A stretch of 64,000 nt of DNA from Corylus avellana (GCF_901000735.1 NC_081541.1:24409248-24473247); one strand, 5' to 3'. Shown: positions 20,782 through 31,614, counted from the stretch's first letter. Made by a program: numbers and translations. Notes: generated by a model not told the origin, from the letters alone.

Positions 20782-22978
20782 TCCCCCACAAACTCAAGGT
20801 ACAATAATATTATACCTTGAGTTTGAAATCCAAAATAATGATGATGGCGGTGGCGGAGGCTGGGAACGAGCCGTAGATGGTGGCGACTGTCGGAGGAGAT
20901 AAAGGCTGGCGGGCGGCTAGCGACGGCGACAGGTGGCTTGTGAATGCAGATTCAAAAAGGGCCGACAACGGGCCAAACTCCAAAAAGGGGCAGACAACAA
21001 GCTAGGGCTAACAACGAGCAAAACCTCAAAATGGACCAACAACGGGCCAGAGATGACAATGAACTAAACTTCAAAAGGGGTCAACGATGGGCTAAAACCC
21101 AAAAGGGGCCAACAACGGGCTAGGGCTAACAATGAGCCAAAAATAAAAAGGGCCGACTATAGGCCAAGGTTGACTTGGGCCAAAAGTAAATAGAAAAATG
21201 AGCCCACTTGGGCAGTTATCAGATCGGTGCACCGAACCTAACCGGTGCGTTGCGCGCGTGATGTAGTCGACTTAGACCGATTATTCTTCTTCTTTGATTT
21301 TTTTTTTTTTTTGGAAGAATGTCATTTTGTGCCATATAGGGATGCCAAAAGCAAAAACAGACCACCAATTTGACATCAAGAAGAAAAATTGAATGGGAAA
21401 CACTTGATCAACTTTGAGTCTGATCAAAGTCAACGGTCAATAGTCAACAGTGAAGGAAGTCAAAGTCAAAATTCAACGCAAGAAAAGTCAAGTTTGGTAA
21501 AGTACTAACGTGGTAGAGGCCCTGACATGGCCGATATGCTAACGTGGCAGTTCTGGCACTTGGGCTGACATGGCAGAGGCGCTGATGTGGTAGTGAAGTT
21601 GACATGGCACTATGGAATGACGTGGTCCTAGGGCTGATCTGGATCTAAGGCTGACGTGGCATGCTAAGAGGCTGCCATGTTGCTGCTAGAAAGATAGGGA
21701 AAGTCCTTTGGCGTGTGTGGTCCACGCGCGGTAGAGGTTGGCGGCACTTGGGCACGTGAAGGCCACACGCAGTCACTTTGACAGGCACATGGCAGCGCGT
21801 TGTAGCTTTGATGGCGATGGTCGAGGCTGTTCTGGAATTGCCAAAGGAAGCTCTATCGAGTGGCAGCCTGAGTGAAGTGAATGGAGCAACGAGGCGGCAC
21901 GTGAATGGAACGTCAGCAGCTTCAAACGGCACGCCTGAGCGCGTGACGAAGCTGTTGGTGGAGCTCTCGACAGATCTAGGCTCGTTTGGCCCTGATCTAG
22001 GCTCATCTGGCCCTGATCTGTCAATTGGCACTGTCACAGATGTGATTTGTCAATTGGCATTGAAGGAAGTCAAAGTGAAAAGTCAACGCAAGAAAAGTCA
22101 AGTTTGGCAAAGTACTGACGTGGCCGATATGCTAGCGTGGCAAATTTGGCACTTGGGTTGACGTGGCAGAGGCGCTGATGTGGCAGTGAAGCTGACGTGG
22201 CACGATGGAATGACGTGGTCCTAGGGCTGATCTAGATCTAGGGCTAACGTGGCGTGCTAAGAGGCTGCCACGTTGCTACTAGAAAGATAGGGAAAGTCCT
22301 TTGGCGCGTGTGGTCCACGCACGTAGAGGTTGGCGGCACTTGGGCACGTGAAGGCCACGTGCAATCACTTTGACCAGCGCGTGGCAGCCCGTTGTAATTT
22401 TGATGGCGATGGTCGAGGCTATTCTGGAATCGCCGGAGGAAGCTCTATTGAGTGGCAGCCTGAGCGAAGCGAACGGAGCAACGAGGAGGCACGTGAACAG
22501 AATGCCAGCAGCTTCAGGCAACACGTCTGAGCGCGTGACGAAGTTGTTGGTGGAGCTCTCGATGGATCTAGGCTCGTCTCGCCCTGATCTGTCAATTGGC
22601 ATTGTCACAGATGTGATTGGTGCTTTGTGGTGGCGCGTAATAGAATGAACAGATCCTAAGGCATGCTCTTGGGGCATGGACTGCTGCAGCGGCGTGTAGA
22701 CGGAGTGACAGAACCTTCTAGATGCGCGTGATGGCACGTGGAAGCTTGGACGACGTTGATCTCAACAGATCTGGACTTTTCGTCGTCTAATCTGTCCTCT
22801 AGAGTAGAGCGTGTAGCTCTGGCAGGGGAGCGGCAGCGGGTGGAGGCGCGGGCAGAGAGCTTGGGTGGAGCGTGGAGGTGCGTTGAGAGGTGGATGTAGT
22901 AGAACAAAGAGATTGTTGGAGAGAACACCCGAAAACGTCAATGACGTTGAAGGCCACAAGAAAGTGGCTCTGATACCA
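20782..22978 (-). other. Interior 2 of tandem element
   Basis: Like interior 1 but about 610 bp longer, because 21451-22060 is duplicated in tandem as about 22061-22670 (both start TGAAGGAAGTCAAAGT). The primer-site complement GCTCTGATACCA is at its right edge. Confidence 0.75.
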
Positions 22979-23306
22979 TGAAATAATAATGATACAGAAA
23001 TAATAGTGGAAGCAATATAGAGAAAATGACATAAATAACTTTACCGGTGATTCGGTGTTAGATACTTACATCCACCACTAGGAATACCCCTAAAGGCTAT
23101 ATTGTGCTCATTAACTTCTTTTGTCTACAATACAAAGGTCCATATTTATATGGAAATGTCTAAATACAAGTATAGTAATCAAATCCACTTGATTTGATTA
23201 CAATCCCTATATTTGATTACAATCAACCCATAAATAGAAAATATTTGATATCAGCATAATTATGGAATATACGAAAAATATTATATATTTTCTATATATT
23301 CTAACA
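22979..23306 (-). repeat. LTR C of tandem element (5' end)
   Basis: TGAAATAATAATG to ATTCTAACA, directly right of an exact tRNA-iMet primer site. Confidence 0.85.
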
Positions 23307-24720
23307 TTTTTTTTATAGTGTTTATTTCTGTGCTTGATAATTTTCTTGGTGGGTTTTGTTCTCATTCCTCACACGCACACCAACGGTGAAAGAAGGAGAA
23401 AGAGGAGAAGTGGTTGTCTGGGTAAGGATTCATAAAAAATAAAATAAAAAATTGATTTCTTTTTTTGTAATGTTTATTTCTGTGTTTGATGATTTTCTTG
23501 GTGGGTTTTGTATGGGTTTTTGACAATTTTTTTGGTGGGTTTTATTTGAAACAAAGATGTATCAAAGATGTAAGAATTCATCAAAAAAATTTGATTTTTT
23601 TTTTTTTTGGTAGTGTTTATTTTGTCTTTTTTGGTCGGTTTTGTATGGGTTTTTGACAATTGTTTTGGTGGGTTGTGCAAGGATTCATATATATATATAT
23701 ATATATTTGTTGTGTTTATTTTTGTGTTTGATGATTTTCTTGGTGGGTTTTGTATGGATTTTTGACTTTTTTTATAGGTTTTGTTTGAAACAGGTGTATC
23801 GAAGAGGTAAAGATTCATAAAAAAAATTTGATTTTTTTTTTTTTTTTTTGTAATGTTTATTTCTGAGCTTGATGATTTTTCTGATGGGTTTTATATGAGT
23901 TTTTGACAATTTCTTTGGTGGGTTTTGTTTGAAACAGAGATGTATCAAAGATGTAAGAATTCATGAAACAAATTTGATTTTTTTTTTTGTAGTGTTTATT
24001 TATGTGTTTTTATGGTCGATTTTAGGCTGGTTTTTGACAATTGTTTTGTGGGTTGTGTAGGATTCAAAAAAAAAATAAATAAATAAATAAAATAAAATAA
24101 AAAATTAAAATGATTATTATTTTGTTAGGTTTATTTTGTGTTTAATGATTTTCTTTGATGGGTTCTTTTTGGTAGGTTTTTTTGAAACAGGTGCATTAAA
24201 GAGGTAAGGATTCATAATGTTTATTTCTGCTTAATGATTTTTCTGGTGGTTTTGTGGTTTTGACAATTTTTAAGGTGGTTTTGTTTGAAATGGTGTATCA
24301 CAATTTTTTTTTTTTTTTTTTTTGTAATGTGTATTTTTGTGCTTGATGATTTTTCTAGTAGGTTTTGTATGGGTTTTTGACAATTTTTTTTTTGTGTGTT
24401 TTGTTTAAAACGGAGGTGTATCAAAGAAATCAAGAGAGGGGAGAGGGAATTTTTTTATATATATATAATTTTTTGTTTGGGTTTTTTATAATTTTTTTGG
24501 TGGGTTTTTTTTGTTTGTTTGCTTTGTGTGCTTCAGTTTTGGAACATGTGCTTAGCAGATATTTGGTGCAGTTCCCGCCTTCCTGGATTGATTCATCCAA
24601 AAAAAAATTCATTTTTTCTTTTTTTTTTTTTGTAGTGTTTATTTTTGTAAGGATTCATAAAAAAATAAAATAAAAAATAAAAAAAGATTTCTTTTTTTGT
24701 AGTGTTTATTACTGTGCTTG
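23307..24720. repeat. Degenerate tandem array, about 120-150-bp monomers
   Basis: Roughly nine diverged copies. Each has a GTAAGGATTCATAAAA start, an A-rich then T-rich run, GTAGTGTTTATTT, TTGATGATTTTCTTGGTGGG, GGGTTTTTGACAATT and TTGAAACAGAGGTGTATC. Apparent lysine- or phenylalanine-rich ORFs here are artefacts. Confidence 0.75.
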
Positions 24721-24925
24721 ATGATTTTTTGACTTTTTTGTTTGTTTGTTTGTTTGTTAGTTTTTTTAGATTTTATTTGAAACAGAGGTGTATCGAAAAG
24801 ATCGAAGGATCCTAAGAGTGAGTTACCGCACTTTACTTTTGTATGCTTCAGATGTGCTTTGCAGAGATTTGATACTGTTTCATCAAACAAGAAGTTGTTT
24901 GCTTAGAAGAAGAAGAAGCTGTGAG

Positions 24926-26154
24926 TAGGGCTGGCAAAACGGGTCCGCGGGTCAATCCGTTTACGACCCGCGGGTACCCGCAACCCGTTTAAGCAATACC
25001 CAAACACGACCCGTTTAATAAACGGGTCGAACCCCCCGACACAACACGACACGACACAGGTATTTTCACGGGTCACCCGACATGACCCGTGAGACCCGTT
25101 TAAAATAATGGGTCGTGCCGGGTCAACACAACCCGACACGACCCGTTTACCCGTTTAACAAAAAAAATGATTTTTTTTTTTTTGGTTTTTAAATAAAATA
25201 ATAATAGTCTTGATTTTTTTTTGTTAAATCTTTGTAACTAGAAATTTGCCAGACATTCCTTAGTCTTGATTCTCATTGATAATATAAAAAATAAGGCACT
25301 CTGCCAGGGAAAAAAAAAAAATCATGTATAGATGTTGGTGTTTGACCATAAAAGCCTAGCCATATATCTAACGTGTCCCCAGATATTCATGGAAACATCT
25401 GGAAACAGGAATTATATATATAATTTTCTTAAAGGGTAACTCTGGAAATATAAAGGACCCATTTTGTCTCAAGGGTACCAAATCGCCATGCTTCCCTTTT
25501 CTCGCCTCTTTTCTTTGGGCTTTCCAGGACTGCAAATCCCACAAAATGCATGAGACTAAAGAGAGAGATACATACCGGATGCGACATCGGCGGAAGAGAG
25601 AGAGCAGCAGTGCGACGTCGGTGGCGCAGCAAAGAGAGGGGGAGAGCGGCAGCGAGCGGAGAGAGAGAGATCGGCGAGCAGGAGAAAGAAAGAGGAGTGG
25701 TGAGCCAATGAGAGAGAGAGAGAGCGGCAATGGATGAGTGGAGAAAGAAAGGAAAAATGGAAAAGGTTGGAGAAAGCAAGAGGGGCGGCGGACCGGCGGT
25801 GGCATGGCGTGGCGTGAGCATGGCTATGTGAGGACTAGGAGCCAAGAGGGTCTGGACTCTGGATTTGGTCTCTGGAGAGTGGACTGCTTTTTCACTTTTT
25901 CCTTTAGGCAATTAGGCTAAAAAGAAAAGAAAAAAAAAAAAAAAAAAAAAAAAAAACAGATAAACGGGTCTGGCGGGTCACTCACGGGCGACCCGTGACA
26001 CGACCCGTCAGACCCTCATAAACGGGTCATAAACAGGTTGACCCATTTATGACCCAAACCCGTTTAATGTAAACCCAAACCTGCTAATTTCGTGTCGTCT
26101 TCGTGTCGGGTTGTCGGGTCGGGTTGTCGGGTCGTGTCAAAATTGCCAACCCTA
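24926..26154. mobile_element. hAT-superfamily non-autonomous element, perfect 8-bp TSD
   Basis: The terminal inverted repeat is TAGGGCTGGCAA on the left and TTGCCAACCCTA on the right (one mismatch). GCTGTGAG is duplicated exactly at 24918-24925 and 26155-26162. Subterminal regions (to about 25160 and from 25960) are dense in CGGGTC / GACCCG repeats, as transposase sites often are. The 25368-25920 interior has GA-rich frames on both strands but no transposase, so I do not call a gene. Confidence 0.93.
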
Positions 26155-26162
26155 GCTGTGAG

Positions 26163-26764
26163 TGTGGGCAGAGGGAGGAGAAATAAGGGAAAAGAAAAGA
26201 AAAAACAAATGGGTGTGCAAATGTAACTATAGTCTATTAAAATAATAGATAGGGTGTGTAAATGTAACTATAGTGTGTTAATAGGAAAGTGAAATGCATA
26301 GATATTTGCTGAATGTTACTTTTTGAAAAAAAAAAAAAAAAAAATTGAAATTTTTTCTTATACTTAGAAAGCAGTTTTGTCATTCCTCTCTTTGGAATAA
26401 AATTTCTTTAATTGTTTTCCACTAAGTTTTAGTTGAGCACTAAACTTTTGCGCGAAGACGATAATCTCATGTACCCTCAAAAAAAATGTTTTGTTTTATA
26501 TAATAAAGGGCATCATCTACTATTCCGGAGGCCAAAAAGATCATTAAATTATTAAACTATATGATAAATAAATAAATAAGCAGTTTTGTCCTTTCCCTTT
26601 TTGGGATAAAATTTCTTTAATTGTTGTCTTCTATGGATCATCAAACAAAGAGAAACCATTAAACTACGTGATAAAATAATTAAAGGGGCCAATTCAAACA
26701 AGATCTATTTTTGTTTTCACTCATTTTTCTTTCCCCTTCTTCCAGCTCAGCTGCTTATCCACAA
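26163..26764. other. Intergenic, no gene
   Basis: Two tandem copies of a roughly 47-bp unit (GTGTGCAAATGTAACTATAG / GTGTGTAAATGTAACTATAG) at 26211-26285. Positions 26690-26764 are repeated at 30605-30680, on the other side of the nested block. Confidence 0.5.
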
Positions 26765-26823
26765 GGATCCGCCTTACATGTTGTAATTAAAATAACAGCA
26801 TGAAGTTCCTAAGAGATAATTCA

Positions 26824-28692
26824 AGGATCCGGCTTTTTCACTACCACATGCATGCTGTTGCCCAAAATGGCAACGTTTTGGGCACTAAAAAGTGGTTTTC
26901 TTTTAAAAAATAATAAATAAACCATTAAAAAATAAAAATTATAAAAAAATCAATCATTAAAAAACTAAAAATATTAAAAAATTAAAACAAAAAAAAAATT
27001 AAAATGAAAAAAGAAAATATAAAACCCAAAGGGTGGCTCTACCACCCCTTGCCCAAATGGGGTGGCCGGCCAACCCATTTGGGCACCCCATGGCCATTGG
27101 GGGTGGTCCGGCCACCCCCAAAGGCCTTGGGGTGGTCCCAAAGGCAAATTCCACCAATCATTTTAGCTCCCATTTCTACCGAAGAGTGAACTTTCGTCCC
27201 TCCGCAATCCCCCAGCTATGGAGGACCATGATCTCTCCTCACCTCATGCTCTTTGGGGTGTCCTTAGTGGTGGGGTTTCTGGCGACGAAGGTGGCTACAA
27301 GGTTGGAAGGACAGGCAGAGCCCCATGCCTAGGTGGAGGTCCAGGATCATGTGGATAACCAGGATTTGCACCAGACTTATTCTCTTCTCTTTTGGGTATG
27401 TTGGTATTCTAGGTTTTTTTTCTTGTCGTTTGGGTTTTGGTTATGCTCTGTTTTTTTCGTTTGGTTGGTGGAAAACTGGAGGAAAACACAAAGAATTACC
27501 CAAAATTGAGCACTAATTCATTCTTCCTAAATATTGAGAATTACCCAGAAATCAAACAAGAGCAGGACCCCAATAAAACTCTCAATCTTTCCAAAACACA
27601 TTTTCTTTCCATTCCCCAACATTTTCTCAGCAACCAAACAAAATATCAACAAACTCAAGCTAAATTCAGAAAATCAATAGAAAGAAACCCCCAAATTTAA
27701 TACCCATATGAAATAGGACCCAAAATTTATACCAATTGAAATGGAGTTTGGAGTTTAGAGGCCTTCGGCGATAGTTCACCGGAGCACGCCTGCAAATCCG
27801 GCCATTTCCTGCCGGAACGAGGCTGATCACAGCCGCTCAACACTGCCCACGGCGCCACCTCTTTCTCTCTCTCTGCCTCTCGGTTCTCTCAATCTCCACC
27901 TCCTCTCTCTCTGAAATCTGTCTGGTTCTCCCTTCTTCTTCTTTTTTTTTTTTTTTTTTTTTAGTTTTTTAACATTTTTTAGTTTTTTAATTATTATTGT
28001 TTTATGATTTTTAAGTTTTAATGAATTTTATATTATTTGTATTTTAAAGTTACTTTGTAAGAGTATCTCCAGCAGTGTAGCTAAAATGGAGATATTAGCT
28101 ACATTTAGCTATTTTTGTCCTTTTTTTTACTTCAACAGAATAGCTTCATATTAGCTATTATACCTTAATAGCTACAGTGAATAGCTTCATATTGCTATTC
28201 ACTGTAGCACACTAGATTGTTGAATATAATATTATTTCCACATTATTTTCTCTCTCCATCAACGTTTCTCTCTCTTCTCTCTTCTCTCCCTCCCTCAACG
28301 TTTCTCTTTCTTCTATCTTCTCTGTTCATGAATTTATGATACAAATTCAAGTCTTTTGAATCACTAAAAACTCCCCAAAAAAATTGAATAGCATGTATAT
28401 AATTGACAAATTAAAAATGGAAAAATAAAAATAACACACAGGCATGCTGCATGAATCAATTCTATTGCAATTTATAAGATGATGCAAAAGCGGTTGCAAA
28501 TTTTTTTTTAAAAAAAAAATATTAAAAATAATATTTAATGAAATAAAGAATCTGTTGGAGTTGGTATTAAAAAATGAGTAGCTAAAATAAAGAATTGTAC
28601 TTTTTAACTAGGTAGAATACCTACTACTGCTGGAGATGCTCTAAGAGTGGAAAACAGTACCGTTTTGGGCAACCGCATGCAAGCCGGATCCG
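26824..28692. mobile_element. TIR element, 1.9 kb, with 7-bp direct repeats
   Basis: The left AGGATCCGGCT...TGCATGC...TTGCCCAAAA mirrors the right TTTTGGGCAACCGCATGCA...GCCGGATCCG. TAATTCA abuts both ends (26817-26823 and 28693-28699). It contains a GC-rich GGCCGGCCAACC / GGTCCGGCCACC module (27030-27140), unidentified gene-like GC-rich stretches (27170-27360 and 27760-27930) and a nested MITE. Confidence 0.75.
28061..28641. mobile_element. Tourist/Harbinger-like MITE nested in TIR element
   Basis: The left end GAGTATCTCCAGCAGT mirrors the right end CTGCTGGAGATGCTC. A TAA target duplication is exact at 28058-28060 and 28642-28644, as for PIF/Harbinger elements. Confidence 0.82.
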
Positions 28693-28699
28693 TAATTCA

Positions 28700-28795
28700 A
28701 TGGGTTGAGACTATGCCTAGTAAAGGAAAAGTTACTAGTTCGAATTCACCTCTTCATCTTGTGCAGACATGTAAAAAAATAAATAAATAACTTAG
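28700..28795 (+). mobile_element. SINE 3' part
   Basis: TACTAGTTCGAATTCACC (B-box-like), CTTGTGCAGACATGT and an A/T-rich tail, the same family as 15446-15557. Confidence 0.55.
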
Positions 28796-28887
28796 ATTTA
28801 ATCAATAACTTAGATTTAATCTCAAAAATTCTAAAAACTTATCTGACTTTTAAAAGCATTTACTGATCATGTTTTTTAACCATGGTT

Positions 28888-29141
28888 CAAAATCCACACC
28901 CCGTCTTCATTTTCTCTCCCATCTGTTTCTCTTCCCCCTCTAAAACTCTCTATCTCTCTCAAATCCACAATCTTTTATTTCTCATACCACCATAAAAGAA
29001 AAAAATTGAAATAAAATAAGTGGGAAAAATAGCAATAGGACAAAACCCATAGTTGAAATATCCCAGAGATGGAAAGTGTGGTGGTCCTCCTCCTCCTCAC
29101 TAAACCTCATCTCCCTCTCACTCTCGCTTTGTCGTTATTCT

Positions 29142-29173
<32 letters not shown>

Positions 29174-29622
29174 GACTAAATCCATATAACCCATATCTTT
29201 TTGTATTCAACGCATTCAAGTTCCTGGGTTTCCTTTATAGAAGAGAGCAATGAAAGCTTTGTTTGGACTTGAATAGTCTAAAATCCCAATCCTAGATCTT
29301 GGTTTTTTTGTTTTTCTTTGGATAAAGACAATCAAGGGTTCCTTATCCCCATTTTGTTGGGTCAGAGAAATGTGTAGTTCCCATGGAGGGGGATTCTGGT
29401 GCCTTCCTCGTCAGCTCCTGCCTCTCTTTCTCCGATCATTCTGACCTAGGATAATCTCAAGAAGATCGCCGCCGACAAGGCCGTCGAGTACGTCTAGTCC
29501 GGCATGGTGCTCGGCCTCGGCACCAGTTCCACGGTTATAAAACACTCATATATATATATAATGAGTTTAATGGGGAAACAGATTGGAGAGAGAAAATAGA
29601 CAGACAGGGATGAGTTATTTTG
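28888..29622 (+). mobile_element. Pack-MULE-like element carrying a gene fragment
   Basis: Starts CAAAATCCACACCCC and ends GGGATGAGTTATTTTG, with inverted similarity continuing into TTTTCTCTC / GAGAGAAAA. AACCATGGTT flanks both sides exactly (28878-28887 and 29623-29632). It contains a scrap of a ribose-5-phosphate isomerase gene. A (TA)n run lies at 29142-29168. Confidence 0.7.
29383..29538 (+). pseudogene. Captured ribose-5-phosphate isomerase fragment
   Basis: From 29450 the frame reads DNLKKIAADKAVEYV, stop, SGMVLGLGTSSTV. This is the conserved N-terminal region of ribose-5-phosphate isomerase A of the pentose phosphate and Calvin cycles, where the family has GMVLGLGTGST. The preceding MEGDSGAFLVSSCLSFSDHS segment from the ATG at 29383 is one frame off, so at least one indel has occurred. 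The TAG replaces a lysine codon and one glycine of the phosphate-binding loop is serine. Only about 50 codons of a roughly 270-codon gene are present. It is markedly more GC-rich than its surroundings. Confidence 0.78.
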
Positions 29623-29639
29623 AACCATGGTTCCTAATG

Positions 29640-30343
29640 GGAACAGATCCAGATCCTCTCCGGTCCATTTTGGACTGAAAAATATCTAGTTAATGAAGAG
29701 ATCTTGAGGCCATAAATAGAACATTTGTCCATTAATAAATATAATAATAATATATTATATATATTTTTTAAAAAAATTCTAATAAAATATTAAATATTTT
29801 TTAAAAAAAATTATAAAACAAAATTATAAAAAAAAAAATTAAGGAGCTGGCTTCGGCCACCCCAGACATCACATGGGGTGGCTACCCCATGTCCCCGCCC
29901 ACCCCACGTGGGCCGATCTAAAAAATTCGGATTGGCCCTTTCGATTGGCCACCCCGCATCGGCCGGGCGTCTGGGTGGCCCTCGGTGGTCCGTAGGTACG
30001 TGACTAAAAAAAAATAATAATGATTCGCTTTGCCTCGGCAGAGACAAGGCCAAACGATTTGTAGGTTGTGGGTGGCCAAAACCACTCCCCTTACAGTGCT
30101 TACGCTGGGTGGTCCGCCACCCCTACGGCTTAAGACAGTACAACAATTCCCTTTATTTTTTTTATTAATTTTTTTTTAATTTAAAATATTGTTTTTAATT
30201 TATTATTATTATTTTTTTTATTTTTTTTGTAGTGGGACATATGTCCTATTTGTAGCCCTATGGCTGTAGGATTTCTAAGAAGAAATTTCAACCATGAACT
30301 AGATATTCTTCAGTTCATAATGGAGTGGAGAGGATCCTATTCC
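29640..30343. mobile_element. MULE-like TIR element with GC-rich core
   Basis: Inverted ends of about 100 bases: the left has GATCCTCTCCGGTCCATTTT and GAATATCTAGTT-like sequence, the right has the mirror CATAATGGAGTGGAGAGGATC. Flanks TTCCTAATG (29631-29639) and CGCCTAATG (30344-30352) match 7 of 9. The core 29850-30120 is a GGTGGCC/GGCCACC module. Confidence 0.7.
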
Positions 30344-30352
30344 CGCCTAATG

Positions 30353-30425
30353 AAGCGAATGTTACTAGTTCGAATCTCCCTTCCCTCTTATGCGGACATA
30401 TAAAAAATAAAAAAAAAACAAAACA
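30353..30425 (+). mobile_element. SINE 3' fragment
   Basis: TTACTAGTTCGAATCTCC then CTTATGCGGACATAT and an A-rich tail. It is the same SINE family, with its 5' half separated by the insertion at 29640. Confidence 0.6.
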
Positions 30426-30540
30426 AAAATGACCTGTGAAAAATTTTTAAAAGTCAATAACTTTTTAGATTTTTTGAAATTAATCTACAGTATATATACT
30501 ATTATTTTAACTACAACATGTAAGCCGGATCCATCCAAAA

Positions 30541-31062
30541 AAAAAAAAACTTTGATTTTAAAGTCAATTTACGTTTTTGTCCTTTTCTTTTCCATTAAAC
30601 TTAAATCAAACAAGAGCTATTTTTGTCTTTTACTCATTTTGCTTTTCCCTCTTCCAGCTCCGCAGCTTATCCACAAAAAAAAAGATGGCTTTGATTCTTA
30701 CCTAATGCATCCTCAAATCTCGAATTTTGTTTACCTTTACCCTTAAATCCGGGATCTTTTCTCCCAACTCTCCCTACTTTGTCTCATGTGCAATTATCAT
30801 GCTCATTTAAAAGGAAAAATAAGATGAAATTGGATTTGGGTGGATCAAAGAATCGGAAAATGACAATATATATATGTTTATCTTTTGCTTAGGGTTTATA
30901 GCTCCAAATTACGATTTTGTCCTTGTTGGGTTTTATTTAGCTATAATTAAAAGTCGTAAGAAATTAATAGGTTTCTTCTCTTGTCATGCAAAAAGGTTTC
31001 ACCATGAGACTAATTAAAGGTATATGTTGTATGTGATGACTGAGAAATTTTTTTAGTTTCTA
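30541..31062. other. Intergenic, no gene
   Basis: 30605-30680 repeats 26690-26764 (shared TCAAACAAGA, CTATTTTTGT, TTCCAGCTC and GCTTATCCACAA). No coding signal. Confidence 0.5.
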
Positions 31063-31465
31063 ATGATGTCCCTTACAAACTTTATGAGCTGTTTACTTCA
31101 AACTCAACGGAGTCAATGGAATTTCTCAAGTATATATGTTCACACTTTCAATAACAAATTTGCATTGACGTCATTTGGTATTAAATATGACGAGAAGAAC
31201 TTACGCAGACGAAACAAAGAGATAAATAAACTTAGAGTTCAAGGTCAAGTTTATCATTATATCAATGACTATATTCAATTTTATAATGATATGTTATTAT
31301 TGAATTATTAAGAATTTAAATGTGTTTGTATAAGGATTCAGATATTGATTTTATGTTGTAAATAATTTTTGCATATGCTATTGACTATTTAGTGTTAAAT
31401 ATCACATACACTACTTTCATTATTATCAAATACACGGAACCAAGAGCACGTGCCGTCCCAACTAG
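31063..31465 (+). mobile_element. Helitron-derived fragment
   Basis: The 82-codon frame at 31063-31311 contains FNNKFALTSFGIKYDEKNLR and LRVQGQVYHYIND. These resemble the FAFTSFG...FRVQGQ(I/V)YH core of the plant Helitron helicase-like N-terminal domain. Downstream, GCACGTGCCGTCC and then ACTAG/T at about 31448-31466 would suit a Helitron 3' end (hairpin-like, CTAG before T). No Rep HUH motif, helicase or 5' TC end was found, so at most a small fragment is here. Confidence 0.5.
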
Positions 31466-31614
31466 TATAAGAAAAAATAATGAGATAAAAATTATATAAA
31501 TGTAATATAATAATGAGATAAAAATGTAATTTCTACCCTTTCTCATTCTGCATTTTATTGCTTTTGGGTCAATTAACTACAGTATTCTTCTATCTCCATC
31601 CTAAACTGGCCTAC

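Larger units (their letters stand above)
18560..23306 (-). mobile_element. Tandem LTR-interior-LTR-interior-LTR retroelement
   Basis: Three about 320-bp LTRs (18560-18884, 20473-20781, 22979-23306), each TG...CA, flank two related interiors. On the minus strand each LTR starts TGTTAGAATAT. Primer sites precede the middle and right LTRs (20461-20472 with one mismatch, 22967-22978 exact), and purine-rich tracts follow the left and middle LTRs. This is what unequal recombination between LTRs of one element yields. The interiors have no pol motif, so the element is non-autonomous; the LTR type suggests copia-like. Target duplication is unclear because both flanks are A/T runs. Confidence 0.85.
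26765..30532. mobile_element. Outer terminal-inverted-repeat element enclosing a nest
   Basis: The left end GGATCCGCCTTACATGTTGT and the right end ACAACATGTAAGCCGGATCC are inverted copies, extending to AATTAAAATAA. Flanks ATCCACAA (26757-26764) and ATCCAAAA (30533-30540) match 7 of 8. At least four other elements lie inside. The ends resemble those of the inner element at 26824, so the two may be one family. Boundaries are inferred from the ends alone. Confidence 0.6.

Noticed and set aside
19737..22737. Frames of 90-152 codons conserved across copies in the tandem LTR element
   Set aside because: Similarity is explained by recent duplication of DNA; both strands are equally open and no motif is present.
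23474..24890. Lys/Asn-rich and Phe-rich ORFs
   Set aside because: Translations of A/T-rich tandem monomers.
25368..25920. ORFs of 60-160 codons on both strands in the hAT element
   Set aside because: GA/CT-rich low-complexity sequence; no transposase motif.
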